A stretch of 64,000 nt of DNA from Dehalogenimonas sp. 4OHTPN (GCF_040448695.1 NZ_CP159307.1:124001-188000), one strand, 5' to 3'. Shown: positions 55,795 through 64,000, counted from the stretch's first letter. Made by a program: numbers and translations. Notes: a model not told the origin generated them from the letters alone.

Positions 55795-56835
55795 ATGGGT
55801 AATGAATTGGTACCGCAGGAGAATGACGTCATCATGTATACCACGCCCGATGGGGTGGTTAGAGTTGAAGTCATCTTTCAGAACGAAACATTCTGGATGA
55901 CGGCAAACCGAATGGCTGAACTGTTTGGTACGACAAAGCAGGTAGTAAGCTACCACCTGCAAAATATCTACGAAACCGGGGAGCTTTCAAGAGGGGCAAC
56001 TGTCAAAGAAATTTTGACAGTTCAAATAGAGGGAGACAGGCAAGTATCCCGAAATCTGGAGTATTACAACTTAGACGTGATTATCGCTGTGGGATACCGG
56101 ATCAACAGCCGACAAGCTACTCAGTTTCGGATATGGGCTACGGACACGTTGCGAGAATTCATTGTTAAGGGTTTTGTCCTCGATGATGAACGGCTCAAGC
56201 AAGGTCAGCGGTTCGGTAAAGACTACTTTGACGAACTGCTGGAGCGTATTCGGGAGATACGGGCCAGCGAGCGGCGATTTTATCTTAAAATTACCGACAT
56301 ATATGAACAGTGCAGTATTGATTATGACCCGAAAGCGGACATTACCCAAACCTTCTTCAGGACAGTGCAGAATAAGCTCCATTGGGCAATCACCGGCAAA
56401 ACAGCGGCGCAGCTAATTTCCGAACGGGCTAACGCGACACTCCCGCACATGGGTTTGAAAACCTGGAAAAACGCACCGCATGGAAAAGTTCTGAAGTCCG
56501 ATGTATCGGTGGCAAAAAACTATCTTGGCGAAAAAGAGATCAAAGACCTTGAGCGGGTAGTATCCATGTATCTTGACTATGCCGAAAACCAGGCTGAACG
56601 GCACATCCCAATGAAAATGGCAGATTGGATTAGAAAATTGGATACCTTCCTTCAGTTCAATGAGTACCAGATTCTCACAAACGCGGGAACTATTTCTCAT
56701 GAGGTAGCCGTAAAAACCGCTCAGAATGAATATGAGAAATTCCGGGTGACCCAAGACAGAGACTATATCAGCGATTTTGAAAAAGCTACGAAGAAGATCA
56801 CCGGTTCGCGCAGGCTCAAGAAAAAAGTGGAATAG
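55795..56835 (+). CDS. rhuM: RhuM family protein
   Basis: This 346-aa protein matches the RhuM family over its length (FWMTANRMAELFGTTKQVVSYHLQNIYE at the start, then YYNLDVIIAVGYRINSRQATQFRIWA and a C-terminal Fic/DOC-like helical part with DYAENQAERHIPMKMADW). The N-terminal part resembles a DNA-binding module. RhuM was first named on a Salmonella pathogenicity island, and homologues are frequent next to restriction-modification genes; the molecular role is unknown. It starts 9 bp after the restriction-modification gene and is lower in GC than the core genes, in line with transfer as one unit. Confidence 0.88.
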   Translation: MGNELVPQENDVIMYTTPDGVVRVEVIFQNETFWMTANRMAELFGTTKQVVSYHLQNIYETGELSRGATVKEILTVQIEGDRQVSRNLEYYNLDVIIAVGYRINSRQATQFRIWATDTLREFIVKGFVLDDERLKQGQRFGKDYFDELLERIREIRASERRFYLKITDIYEQCSIDYDPKADITQTFFRTVQNKLHWAITGKTAAQLISERANATLPHMGLKTWKNAPHGKVLKSDVSVAKNYLGEKEIKDLERVVSMYLDYAENQAERHIPMKMADWIRKLDTFLQFNEYQILTNAGTISHEVAVKTAQNEYEKFRVTQDRDYISDFEKATKKITGSRRLKKKVE

Positions 56836-57335
56836 TTAACGGGCAAGCTCAGAGGGTTGCGCAATTCGAAGTAGATTGCCACTTCGCTGCGCTCCTCGCA
56901 ATGACGGAATTAGATTGGGGTTGACCTTCGATCCTTCCACAGGCTCAGGACGAACGGGCTCGGGGTGATTCGGAACAGATTGCCATGTCGCACGCCCTCA
57001 CCACATTCGCTGCGCTCAGTGCAGGCTCTAGACCCTCTCCCAGGGGGAGAGGGAATGAAAAGGAAAGGCCATTTGCGGCTCCCCGCAATGACGGAATGGG
57101 GTGGAGTTCACCCTTCGACAGGCTCAGGGCGAACGGGGGTTGAGGAAATACCCCTCACCCTCTTATCCCTCTCCCTCAAGGGGCGAGGGAGGTTGGAGCC
57201 GGAGGGATGCGGTGAGAGCAAGTCGAATCAGATTGCCACGCGCTTTCGGCGCTCGCAATGACAGGGGTTTGTGAGGCCCAGCAATGACAGAGTTGGTTAG
57301 CCCTTCGACAGGCTCAGGGCGAACGGACGAAGGGG
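56836..57335. repeat. 500-bp gap filled with short interspersed repeats
   Basis: No gene is visible. The stretch holds three copies of a 25-26-bp unit (CCTTCGACAGGCTCAGGGCG core) at 56933-56957 (variant), 57111-57136 and 57301-57326 (identical), several copies of a GATTGCCAC...CTCGCAATGAC unit (about 56874-56904 and 57231-57262; a partial one near 57084-57093), and GGGAGAGGG/CCCTCTCCC inverted patches. It separates the accessory island from the core genes on the right. Confidence 0.8.
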
Positions 57336-57947
57336 CTATTTGATCTGGATCTCGGCGTAGCCGCGGCCGCCGGCGGGATGGGCGCCGGAATCAGTGGCAG
57401 CGAAGCCGACAGCCCACATGATTTTATTCAGGCCGATTTCCAGCTTCTGATCCTTGGCGTCGCCGGTGTCCAGCTTGCGGCAGAACTCAATGATGGTGGT
57501 GTTGCCGGTCACCGAGCCGGAAAGCTGCTCAACATCATTGCGGTCATCGGCGGGATGGGGAGTCAACTTGTCAATGGACATGGCGTCGGTGGCGTAGGCC
57601 ACGCCGCCGGCGACGAAGCCGATGATCATATCGGAATTGGTCTTCTTCATTTCCGCGGTCCAGTCATCGGGCAGGAAGCCGAGGGCGACGTAGCCGGGGG
57701 AATAGGGCGAGGTGCCCTGCATGGCGACGTAGATATACTTGCCGTCCGAGTTCCAGTTGAGGGTGAAGAACTCCGACATGACCAGCTGGTTCTCATATTC
57801 GCCGGGAGTGACCCGGCCGTCCGAAGTCCAGGCGACGCCCTGGGGCGACTGGAAGGTGGCGGCGGTGTTGTCCGAACAGCCGGAGGCGGCGGCCAGGATC
57901 AAGAGGACGGCGCCGACGCTCAGCAGACCCAGGGCTTTCTTGCTCAC
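57336..57947 (-). CDS. DOMON-like domain lipoprotein
   Basis: This 203-aa exported protein has a lipoprotein signal (hydrophobic core then AASGC, Cys24). The mature part resembles DOMON/cytochrome b558-566-like beta sandwiches (VTPGEYENQL, IYVAMQGTSPYSPGYVALGF, DMIIGFVAGGVAY, closing with WAVGFAATD and an H...RG). Such domains bind haem or sugars outside the cell. In an organohalide-respiring bacterium a surface haem protein would be interesting, but haem ligands are not certain. The start is GTG with AGGTGAT upstream. Confidence 0.75.
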   Translation of the reverse strand: MSKKALGLLSVGAVLLILAAASGCSDNTAATFQSPQGVAWTSDGRVTPGEYENQLVMSEFFTLNWNSDGKYIYVAMQGTSPYSPGYVALGFLPDDWTAEMKKTNSDMIIGFVAGGVAYATDAMSIDKLTPHPADDRNDVEQLSGSVTGNTTIIEFCRKLDTGDAKDQKLEIGLNKIMWAVGFAATDSGAHPAGGRGYAEIQIK

Positions 57948-58018
57948 CGCATCACCTCAAAAACTCCGCGAACGTTAAGGCAGGACAACTTAAAGGCGGA
58001 GAAAAACATAATTCCGTT

Positions 58019-58046
58019 ATTATAGCTTACAAAAGCCGGTTTTCAA
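58019..58046 (-). promoter_or_regulatory. Promoter of the DOMON lipoprotein gene
   Basis: On the minus strand TTGAAA (58046-58041), 16 bp, TATAAT (58024-58019), about 72 bp before the GTG. Confidence 0.6.
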
Positions 58047-58109
58047 AGAGCGTGGCGGCGGCGCGGCGGCGCGGGTATAATGCGTTATCCCCTCTTGAGA
58101 GGTAACGAA

Positions 58110-58916
58110 TTGGCTGATCTTTCGGCAGGCTCAGGGCAGGCGGGCGAGGAGTTCCAGAGGCTGGTGGATGTCATTGACCGGCTGCGGGGGCCGGACGGCT
58201 GCCCGTGGGACCGGGAGCAGACCCACCGATCAGTCCGCGACTCACTGCTTGAGGAATGCTACGAGGTGCTGGAAGCCATTGACGCCGGCGACGGCGGGGA
58301 GCTTCAGACGGAACTCGGCGACCTCCTGATGCAGGTGGTGTTCCATGCCCGGATCGCGTCGGAGGCGGGCGGCTTCAATATCGGCGACGTCATCGGCGGC
58401 ATAACCGCCAAGCTCATCCGGCGCCACCCGCACATCTTCGGCCAGGCGAAGGCGGCGGATTCGGGGGAGGTGCTGCGGCGGTGGGAGGACATTAAAGCGG
58501 CGGAGCGGCCGGAAAAGACTTCAATGCTGGACGGGGTGCCCCGGGCGATGCCGGCGCTGGCCTACAGCCAGGAGGTCCAGGGCCGGGCGGCAAGGGTGGG
58601 CTTCGACTGGCGGGACGACCAGGGCGTCGTCGACAAGCTGGCCGAGGAGGTCTCGGAGCTAAAGGAGTCGGCGTCGGCGGCGGAGAAGGAAGCCGAGTTC
58701 GGCGACATCCTGTTCACCCTGGTCAACTGGGCGCGGCGCCAGGGGATAGACGCCGAGAGCGCGCTTAGAGGCGCCGGGCGGAAGTTCGCCGGGCGTTTTA
58801 AGGCGATGGAAGCCTGCTGCGCCGAGGGGGGGATATCATTTAAGGAACTGACCTTCGACCAGCAGAACGAGCTGTGGGAACGGGTCAAGGACGGCGGCGG
58901 TGACTCGGGCGGCTAA
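58110..58916 (+). CDS. mazG: Nucleoside triphosphate pyrophosphohydrolase MazG
   Basis: This protein of about 268 aa has two MazG domains. The first has EECYEVLEAID and ELGDLLMQVVFHARIA (the EExxE...ExxD metal site); the second has EEVSELKESA and EFGDILFTLVNWAR. MazG hydrolyses NTPs, including aberrant ones, to NMP and pyrophosphate. An ATG at 58080 opens the same frame but lies inside a TATAAT box (58076-58081), so TTG at 58110, with GAGAGGT ahead, is the better start. Its first residues (ADLSAGSGQAGE) are encoded by a copy of the local intergenic repeat. Confidence 0.9.
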   Translation: MADLSAGSGQAGEEFQRLVDVIDRLRGPDGCPWDREQTHRSVRDSLLEECYEVLEAIDAGDGGELQTELGDLLMQVVFHARIASEAGGFNIGDVIGGITAKLIRRHPHIFGQAKAADSGEVLRRWEDIKAAERPEKTSMLDGVPRAMPALAYSQEVQGRAARVGFDWRDDQGVVDKLAEEVSELKESASAAEKEAEFGDILFTLVNWARRQGIDAESALRGAGRKFAGRFKAMEACCAEGGISFKELTFDQQNELWERVKDGGGDSGG

Positions 58917-59007
58917 TCGTGCTATCATGAGAGCGGCGGTGGCCGGGGACCGGGGCATCGTAAAAGACGGCTGAAGCGCCTAGCGGCGCGGAGGACAGGG
59001 GAAAGAA

Positions 59008-59085
59008 TGGTCGGGGCGAGAAGATTTGAACTTCCGGCCTCAGCGTCCCGAACGCTGCGCGCTAACCAGGCTGCGCTACGCCCCG
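59008..59085 (-). tRNA. tRNA-Pro (anticodon CGG)
   Basis: The minus strand folds into a complete cloverleaf: acceptor CGGGGCG/CGCCCCG, D-arm GCGC/GCGC, anticodon arm CAGCG-TTCGGGA-CGCTG giving anticodon CGG, T-arm GGAAG/CTTCT with TTCAAAT loop, discriminator A and encoded CCA. Length 78 nt. Confidence 0.96.
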
Positions 59086-59139
59086 CCAGAATGGTTATTA
59101 TAGCCTTACCCCTGCCGCATTAGCAAACAGGAAGGCGTT

Positions 59140-60327
59140 ATGAAATACGTGGTGCTCATCATTGACGGAGCGTCCGGGTGGCCGGCTGAGGGGCTGGGCG
59201 GCAAGACCAGCCTGGAGGCGGCTCAAACCCCGAACCTCGACCAGATGGCGCGGCGGGCGACGGTGGGCCTGGCCGGCACGGTACCGGCGGGCATGGAGCC
59301 TTCTTCCGCCTGCGCCTGCATGTCGGTGCTGGGCTACAACCCGAAGGTATTTTACAAGGGCCGCGCTGCCATTGAGGCCAGGTCTTTAGAGATCCCCATC
59401 GCCGCGGACGAGACGGTCTTCCGGGCTAACCTGGTGACCATCGAAAACGGCAGGATGGCGGACTATTCAGCGGGGCATATCGGTTCAAACGAGTCCGCCG
59501 AGCTGATACGTTTCCTGGATGAAAAGCTAGGGACGCCGGAGTTGTCACTGCACCCGGGGGTCGGCTACCGCCATATTTTAAAGCTTAAAGGGCGTCCGGA
59601 GACGCTGAAAGCCGCCTGCACGCCGCCGCACGATATTCCGGGACAGCCGGTGGAGGATTATCTGCCGCGGGGCGAGGGTTCGGACATCCTGCGCCGGATT
59701 ATGGCTGACTCGGCGGAACTGCTGAAAGACCACCCGGTCAACCGGGACAGGACCGCCCGGGGCGAAAAGCCGGCGACGAGCCTGTGGCTGTTCTGGGGCA
59801 GTGGGCAATTGCCGAACATGCCGTCCTTCAAAGACCGCTACGGGCTGTCCGCGGCCATCACCTCAGGCGTCGATCTGCTGCGGGGTCTGGGCCAGATGCA
59901 GGGCATGGACGTGCTGTGCATCGAGGGGGTGACCGACAATTCGGACAACGATTACGCCTTCCAGATGGAGCAGGCGCTTAGAGCCCTGGAGACATACGAC
60001 ATGGTGGTCGTCCACGTGGAAGCGCCGGACGAGGCGGGCCACGCCGGCGACGCCGATGGCAAAGTCAAGGCGATCGAGATGATCGACCGCGATATGGTGG
60101 GGCGGCTGCGCGAATACAGCCGGGACAGGCTGCGGGCGCTCATCATGCCCGACCACCCGACGCCGCTCCAGATACGCACCCATGCCGCCGAGCCGGTGCC
60201 GTTCATGATCTGGGGCTCCGGGGTGCGCACCTCCGGCGCCCGCCGTTTCACCGAGGCCGAGGCCAAAGGCACCGGGGTGGCGGTGGCCGAGGCGCACAAC
60301 ATCATGAGCATGGTCGTCCGGGGTTAA
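59140..60327 (+). CDS. apgM: Cofactor-independent phosphoglycerate mutase (archaeal-type, ApgM-like)
   Basis: This 395-aa alkaline-phosphatase-superfamily enzyme interconverts 3- and 2-phosphoglycerate. It has the metal site LIIDGASGWP at the start, GMEPSSACACMSVLGYNP with the catalytic serine, HVEAPDEAGHAGD and MPDHPTPL. The length fits the ApgM branch. ATG at 59140 has GGAAGG upstream. It leads a short same-strand run with two unknown genes and lysC. Confidence 0.93.
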   Translation: MKYVVLIIDGASGWPAEGLGGKTSLEAAQTPNLDQMARRATVGLAGTVPAGMEPSSACACMSVLGYNPKVFYKGRAAIEARSLEIPIAADETVFRANLVTIENGRMADYSAGHIGSNESAELIRFLDEKLGTPELSLHPGVGYRHILKLKGRPETLKAACTPPHDIPGQPVEDYLPRGEGSDILRRIMADSAELLKDHPVNRDRTARGEKPATSLWLFWGSGQLPNMPSFKDRYGLSAAITSGVDLLRGLGQMQGMDVLCIEGVTDNSDNDYAFQMEQALRALETYDMVVVHVEAPDEAGHAGDADGKVKAIEMIDRDMVGRLREYSRDRLRALIMPDHPTPLQIRTHAAEPVPFMIWGSGVRTSGARRFTEAEAKGTGVAVAEAHNIMSMVVRG

Positions 60328-60356
60328 TAACCAGTCGGAAATCGGAATCAGAAATC

Positions 60357-60566
60357 ATGTGCCCCCGCGAAGACGAAACTTTTAGATCCACCCGCTACGG
60401 CGGCCACCCGCCGGCCTGCACCTGCGTGGCCTGCTGCGAGAAGCGGCGGGCGGGTATATCCACAGGTTACAAATCCCCCAGAGAGGGCGGCGGCACGCCG
60501 GCCTGGTTCTGGGCGGTCATCGGCATCGTGGTCGTTGCCCTGGTGCTGACGCTGGTGTTACGTTAA
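60357..60566 (+). CDS. Small Cys-rich protein with a C-terminal membrane helix
   Basis: This 69-aa protein has a cytoplasmic-looking part with a Cys cluster (CTCVACCEKRR, residues about 21-31) that could bind zinc and a C-terminal membrane helix (WFWAVIGIVVVALVLTLVLR). No family is recognised. It sits between apgM and a lipoprotein gene. The tail-anchored layout with a Cys knuckle argues for a real gene. Confidence 0.6.
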   Translation: MCPREDETFRSTRYGGHPPACTCVACCEKRRAGISTGYKSPREGGGTPAWFWAVIGIVVVALVLTLVLR

Positions 60567-60587
60567 ATCCGAAATCCGAATATCGAA

Positions 60588-61463
60588 ATGCGAAACAAAT
60601 TCGCCCTCCGACTAACCAACCTGCTGGCGGCATCGGCCGTCGTGGCGGCGCTGCTGTCCGGCTGCTCCTTCAACCTGGCCATTCCCGGCGTCAACCAGCC
60701 GCCGCCGGAGACCCTGTCGGCGCCGGATATCAGTGCCGGGTGGAACTCTATCGCCGGAGCGCTGTCCTATGACGGGCGGCAGCCGCCGTACCGGCTCTAC
60801 CCCGACGGCCCGCTGGTGAAGCTGGTCAATAACGCCGCGGCCAGGGACGTCAGCTGGGCGGAGCTTATGGCCTTCGTCAAGAGCGACATCACCGATTTGA
60901 ACGCCTACCTGCCCGACCGCTACATGTGCGGCGGTTTCGCCCTCGACCTGCACAACGCCGCCGAGGCGGCCGGCATCCGGGCGGCCTGGGTGGCGATAGA
61001 TTTTATCGGTGAAAGCGTGGGGCACGCGGCGACGGCCTTCCAGACGACCGACCGGGGCCTGGTGGTCATCGATGACACCTCTTCATACTCCAGCGGCGGC
61101 CGAGCGCTGGGCGAGGCCGAAAGCCACAGTTACGACAAGGTGGCTTATATAATGATCGGCCGGGATTACGGCGTCATCCCGCTTGAGGCAGCCGGCTCGC
61201 CGCTTTATAATGACTATCTGGCTTACCTGGAGCAGTTCCGGGTGTTCGACGAAAAACGCCAGGCTTATGAACGCGAAGCCGCGGCGTACGAGGCGGAACT
61301 GGCCGGCCGCACCAGGCTCAAAGAGCCGGAATACAGCTATTTCATGAGCTGGCACAAGCGGCTCCAGGCGATGAAGGAAGAGCTGAACGAACTGGGCGAG
61401 TCCCTGGGCAGCTACTATTGGGAGAGCCTGGGGGTGGTATCCGAGGTCAAAATCTACTGGTAA
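60588..61463 (+). CDS. Lipoprotein with transglutaminase-like domain
   Basis: This 291-aa exported protein has a lipobox (LLSGC, Cys26). The middle part shows a possible Cys-His-Asp triad of the transglutaminase-like fold: YMCGGFALDLHNAAEAAGI near residue 108, GHAATAF near residue 145 and GLVVIDDT near residue 156. A long charged helical tail follows (KRQAYEREAAAYEAEL ... LQAMKEELNELGE). Family members are papain-like proteases or structural domains. The function is unknown; the fold call rests on motif order only. Confidence 0.68.
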   Translation: MRNKFALRLTNLLAASAVVAALLSGCSFNLAIPGVNQPPPETLSAPDISAGWNSIAGALSYDGRQPPYRLYPDGPLVKLVNNAAARDVSWAELMAFVKSDITDLNAYLPDRYMCGGFALDLHNAAEAAGIRAAWVAIDFIGESVGHAATAFQTTDRGLVVIDDTSSYSSGGRALGEAESHSYDKVAYIMIGRDYGVIPLEAAGSPLYNDYLAYLEQFRVFDEKRQAYEREAAAYEAELAGRTRLKEPEYSYFMSWHKRLQAMKEELNELGESLGSYYWESLGVVSEVKIYW

Positions 61464-61498
61464 GCCGATAATCAAATCCGGGAATCGAAAGACGATGG

Positions 61499-61518
61499 AT
61501 TCCCGCTTTCGCGGGAAT
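61499..61518. repeat. Short palindromic intergenic repeat
   Basis: ATTCCCGC-TTTC-GCGGGAAT is a perfect 8-bp stem with a 4-nt loop, the widespread intergenic unit that gives FPRKRES when translated. It lies between the lipoprotein gene and lysC. Confidence 0.7.
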
Positions 61519-61548
61519 GACAATTTTAGAGGGCATCAGCGAGGCAGC

Positions 61549-62766
61549 ATGGCAATCATCGTTCAGAAATACGGCGGCACGTCGGTGGCCAACGCCGAGC
61601 GCATCCGCGCCGTGGCCCGGCGGATTATCGCCACTAAAGAAAAGAGCAACCAGGTGGTGGTGGTCGTTTCGGCAATGGGCGACGCCACCGACGACCTGAT
61701 CGAGCTGGCGCGGGAGCTTTCCGAGCACCCCGACCCGCGGGAACTGGACGTCCTCATGTCCACCGGCGAGATCGTATCCTCGACGCTGCTGGCCATGGCT
61801 TTGAAGCAGATGGGCCACGAGGCCATCTCCCTGTCCGGCGCCCAGGCCGGCATCAAGACCGACGCCTCCCACTCACGTGCGCGCATCACGGGCATCGAGC
61901 CGGAACGCATCCACCGCGAGCTGCACAAGGGGCGCATCGTCATTGTGGCCGGCTTCCAGGGCATCACCGACAGCATGGAGGTGACCACATTGGGCCGCGG
62001 CGGTTCCGACACCTCGGCGGTAGCCCTGGCCGCTATCCTGGGGGCCCAGATCTGCGAGCGCTTCACCGACGTCGACGGCGTCTATACCGCCGACCCGCGG
62101 GTGGTGCCCGAAGCGCGGCGCTTGAAGGAGATCTCCTACGAGGAGATGCTGGAGCTGGCGACCTACGGCGCCAAGATCATGCATCCCCGCGCCGTCGAAC
62201 TGGGCCAGCTTTATAACATACCGATTCTGGTCGCTTCCAGCTTTAACGACAATCCCGGCACGCTGATTCACGGAGGAAAAATGGAAATCCGCAATAAAGT
62301 GAGCGGCATCGCTCACGACCTTGACGTGGCCAAGATCACCCTGGTGGGCATCCCTGACAAGCCAGGCATCGCCGCTTCGCTGTTCGAACCGCTGGCCAAG
62401 GCTGGCGTGTCGGTGGACACCATCGTCCAGAACGCCTCGGTGGCCCGCATCACCGACATTACCTTCACCCTGGCCGAATCCGACCTGAAAAAAGCCATGG
62501 ACGTGGTCAAGCCGATCGCCGAAAAGCTGGGGGCGACCAGCATCGCCGCCGACGCCAACATCGGCAAGATCTCCATCGTCGGCACCGGCATCCAGAACAC
62601 GCCGGGCTACGCCGCCAAGATGTTCCGGGCACTTTATGACGCCGGCATCAACATCGACCTCATCTCCACTTCCGAGATCCGCATCACTGTTATCATCGAA
62701 GAAGGCAAGGTCAAAGAGGCGGTCAAGGCGCTCCACAAGGCCTTCGAGCTGGAAACGGAAGAGTAG
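61549..62766 (+). CDS. lysC: Aspartate kinase
   Basis: This 405-aa enzyme phosphorylates aspartate at the entry to lysine, threonine and methionine synthesis. It has KYGGTSVAN at the start, GRGGSDTSAVALAA, FTDVDGVYTADPR and two C-terminal ACT domains (KITLVGIPDKPGIAASLF and KISIVGTGIQNTPGYAAKMF) for feedback control. ATG at 61549 follows GAGG; the frame open 18 codons further upstream is inside the palindromic repeat. Confidence 0.95.
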   Translation: MAIIVQKYGGTSVANAERIRAVARRIIATKEKSNQVVVVVSAMGDATDDLIELARELSEHPDPRELDVLMSTGEIVSSTLLAMALKQMGHEAISLSGAQAGIKTDASHSRARITGIEPERIHRELHKGRIVIVAGFQGITDSMEVTTLGRGGSDTSAVALAAILGAQICERFTDVDGVYTADPRVVPEARRLKEISYEEMLELATYGAKIMHPRAVELGQLYNIPILVASSFNDNPGTLIHGGKMEIRNKVSGIAHDLDVAKITLVGIPDKPGIAASLFEPLAKAGVSVDTIVQNASVARITDITFTLAESDLKKAMDVVKPIAEKLGATSIAADANIGKISIVGTGIQNTPGYAAKMFRALYDAGINIDLISTSEIRITVIIEEGKVKEAVKALHKAFELETEE

Positions 62767-62866
62767 CCGGCACTGTTGGTTCTCTCTTCACGGGTTGAAA
62801 TGTCCTGTCCGCCGCCACGGCGGATGATTTCCTATTTTCTGTAGTCTGGTTTATACTGGGAAAATT

Positions 62867-63844
62867 ATGGACTGGGGCAACTTTTTCGAATCTGTTACCA
62901 GTTGGATTGGGGCTCACGGGCTGCGAATCCTGCTGATCATCAGCTTGAGCTTCCTGTTCTACCGCCTGATCAAAATGGCCCTCGACCGCGGTCTGGTGCG
63001 CTATGTCGAATTCCGGGAACACCATCACGCCGGAACCCGCGAAGACCGTATCAAACGGGCCAAGACCCTCGCCAGCGTCCTCACCGGCTCCGTCGGTGTC
63101 TTCATGTTCGGCCTGACGGTGTTTATGCTTCTGGCCGAGCTGGGTATCGATATCGCTCCGCTTTTGGCTTCAGCCGGCGTCCTGGGCATCGCTATCGGCT
63201 TCGGCGCTCAGAGCATCATCAAGGATACACTGAACGGTCTGTTCATCCTGCTCGAAGGCCAATTCAACACCGGCGATGTGGTCAAGGTAGCCGGGGTGTC
63301 GGGCAACGTGGAAGACCTGAATTTGAGACGCACCGTCCTGCGGGACCTGGACGGCATCGTCCATATTATCCCCAACGGCCAGATCACCACCGTATCCAAC
63401 TACACCCACGAATGGGCGCGGGTGAATTTAAACGTGCCGGTAGCCTATTCGACCGATCTCGACCAGGCCGCGGCGGTCATCAACCGGGTGGGACGGGAAC
63501 TGGCAGCCGACCCCGAATTTTCCCCGATGATCATTTCAGCGCCGCAGGTCCTCCGGGTCGATAATTTTGCCGACTCCGCCATTGAAATCAAAGTGCTGGG
63601 CGACGTCCACCCGATGAAGCAGTGGCCGGTCACCGGCGAGCTGCGCCGCCGCCTGAAGAAGGCTTTCGACGAAGCCGGCATCGAGATCCCATTCCCGCAC
63701 ACCAAGCTTTTTTTTGACGACAACCAGCTTGATAAATACGCCCGGCTGTCGTTCCGGTCGGATGCCGGACGGCGCTCCGCCGAAGGTGGGATTAAACCCA
63801 TTCCGCCAGCCAGGGACAATCTACCGCCGGACACGGAACCCTGA
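62867..63844 (+). CDS. MscS-family mechanosensitive channel
   Basis: This 325-aa protein has three or so membrane helices at the N-terminus (residues 15-30, 65-90, 95-115), the pore-lining Gly/Ala helix ending in GVLGIAIGFGAQSIIKDTLNGLFILLE (partly quoted), the beta domain (FNTGDVVKVAGVSGNVEDLNLR) and a C-terminal alpha-beta cage. It releases solutes on osmotic downshift. The length is close to E. coli MscS with an extra disordered tail. Confidence 0.93.
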   Translation: MDWGNFFESVTSWIGAHGLRILLIISLSFLFYRLIKMALDRGLVRYVEFREHHHAGTREDRIKRAKTLASVLTGSVGVFMFGLTVFMLLAELGIDIAPLLASAGVLGIAIGFGAQSIIKDTLNGLFILLEGQFNTGDVVKVAGVSGNVEDLNLRRTVLRDLDGIVHIIPNGQITTVSNYTHEWARVNLNVPVAYSTDLDQAAAVINRVGRELAADPEFSPMIISAPQVLRVDNFADSAIEIKVLGDVHPMKQWPVTGELRRRLKKAFDEAGIEIPFPHTKLFFDDNQLDKYARLSFRSDAGRRSAEGGIKPIPPARDNLPPDTEP

Positions 63845-63925
63845 GCCCAGCCGGTTGAACCGCCGCACCCGGTGTGCTTAAATGGCGGCGCTGTCCCCGG
63901 TGAGAATTTCAGTAAAGGAAGTTTC

Positions 63926-64000
63926 ATGGCTTTATGCATTGGCATTATCGGCCTGCCCATGAGCGGCCGCACCACCGTTTTTGAGGCCGCCGCCGGCGGC
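63926..64000 (+). CDS. GTPase-like protein, 5' fragment (YchF/OBG-like)
   Basis: Only the first 25 codons are in the window. The start is ATG with AAAGGAA upstream. The peptide opens CIGIIGLPMSGRTTVFEAA, which resembles the YchF/OBG GTPase start (GIVGLPNVGKSTLFNA). The P-loop lysine is replaced by Arg (SGRTT), which is odd for a GTPase. The identification is tentative because of the short fragment. Confidence 0.5.
   Translation, partial: MALCIGIIGLPMSGRTTVFEAAAGG

Noticed and set aside
52089-56835. Complete mobile element or prophage
   Set aside because: No integrase, transposase, tRNA target or flanking direct repeat was found; only composition and gene type suggest transfer.
56836-57335. 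CRISPR array
   Set aside because: The repeats are irregularly spaced, variable in sequence and without unique spacers of constant length; no cas gene is nearby.

Overview
The window looks like chromosomal DNA of an organohalide-respiring member of the Dehalococcoidia (phylum Chloroflexota), most probably the genus Dehalogenimonas. It carries four reductive dehalogenase catalytic genes (rdhA) with Tat signals and two Fe-S motifs, a separate orphan membrane-anchor gene (rdhB), a PAS histidine kinase/response regulator pair of the type found beside rdh genes, a homocitrate-synthase-like protein of the kind shown to be Re-citrate synthase in Dehalococcoides, and a 23S-5S rRNA unit not linked to a 16S gene. 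The GC-rich composition argues against Dehalococcoides itself. This assignment is an inference from gene content, not from a database search. Layout: 1-1407 is the 3' part of clpC. 1666-3575 holds rdhA copy 1 converging on a Rieske-type ferredoxin. 3705-6861 is the 5S and 23S rRNA, both on the minus strand. 7199-10340 holds an NTF2-like protein, the NfnAB-type flavoprotein pair and a SHOCT remnant. 10411-15463 holds three minus-strand rdhA genes, each in its own transcription unit with strong terminators and a shared 97-bp promoter module. 15711-17571 is the two-component system, divergent from the last rdhA. 17665-18556 is remA-gmk. 18574-20194 is phosphate transport (PiT plus a PhoU-like protein), followed by a CDF metal exporter. 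21330-25918 is a potassium uptake cluster (trkA, trkH, a Usp protein and two RCK proteins). 25984-36915 is housekeeping (holA, gyrB, Fe-ADH, tgt, HPP protein, ruvX, alaS, galU). 37175-37444 is the orphan rdhB. 37727-51874 is metabolism and information processing (citrate/homocitrate synthase, MBL hydrolase, radical SAM, lemA/TPM pair, hisS, TPR protein, gyrA, lexA, class II aldolase, plsY, ilvE). 52089-56835 is a small accessory island with a type ISP/IIG-like restriction-modification protein and RhuM. 56836-57335 is a repeat-filled gap. The remainder holds a DOMON lipoprotein, mazG, tRNA-Pro(CGG), phosphoglycerate mutase, a transglutaminase-like lipoprotein, aspartate kinase, MscS and the start of a GTPase-like gene. 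How it fits together: the central theme is organohalide respiration. None of the four rdhA genes has an adjacent rdhB, and the only rdhB lies about 21 kb from the main cluster. The three clustered rdhA genes share an identically spaced promoter architecture: an inverted repeat, then tandem heptamers with a 10-bp period abutting the -35 position, then exactly 18 bp to a TAGNNT -10. Tandem heptamers with helical spacing are typical targets of PhoB/OmpR regulators, and the adjacent response regulator is of that family. Pieces of the same motif occur upstream of the orphan rdhB. I propose a locally encoded rdh regulon in which several catalytic subunits may share one anchor.
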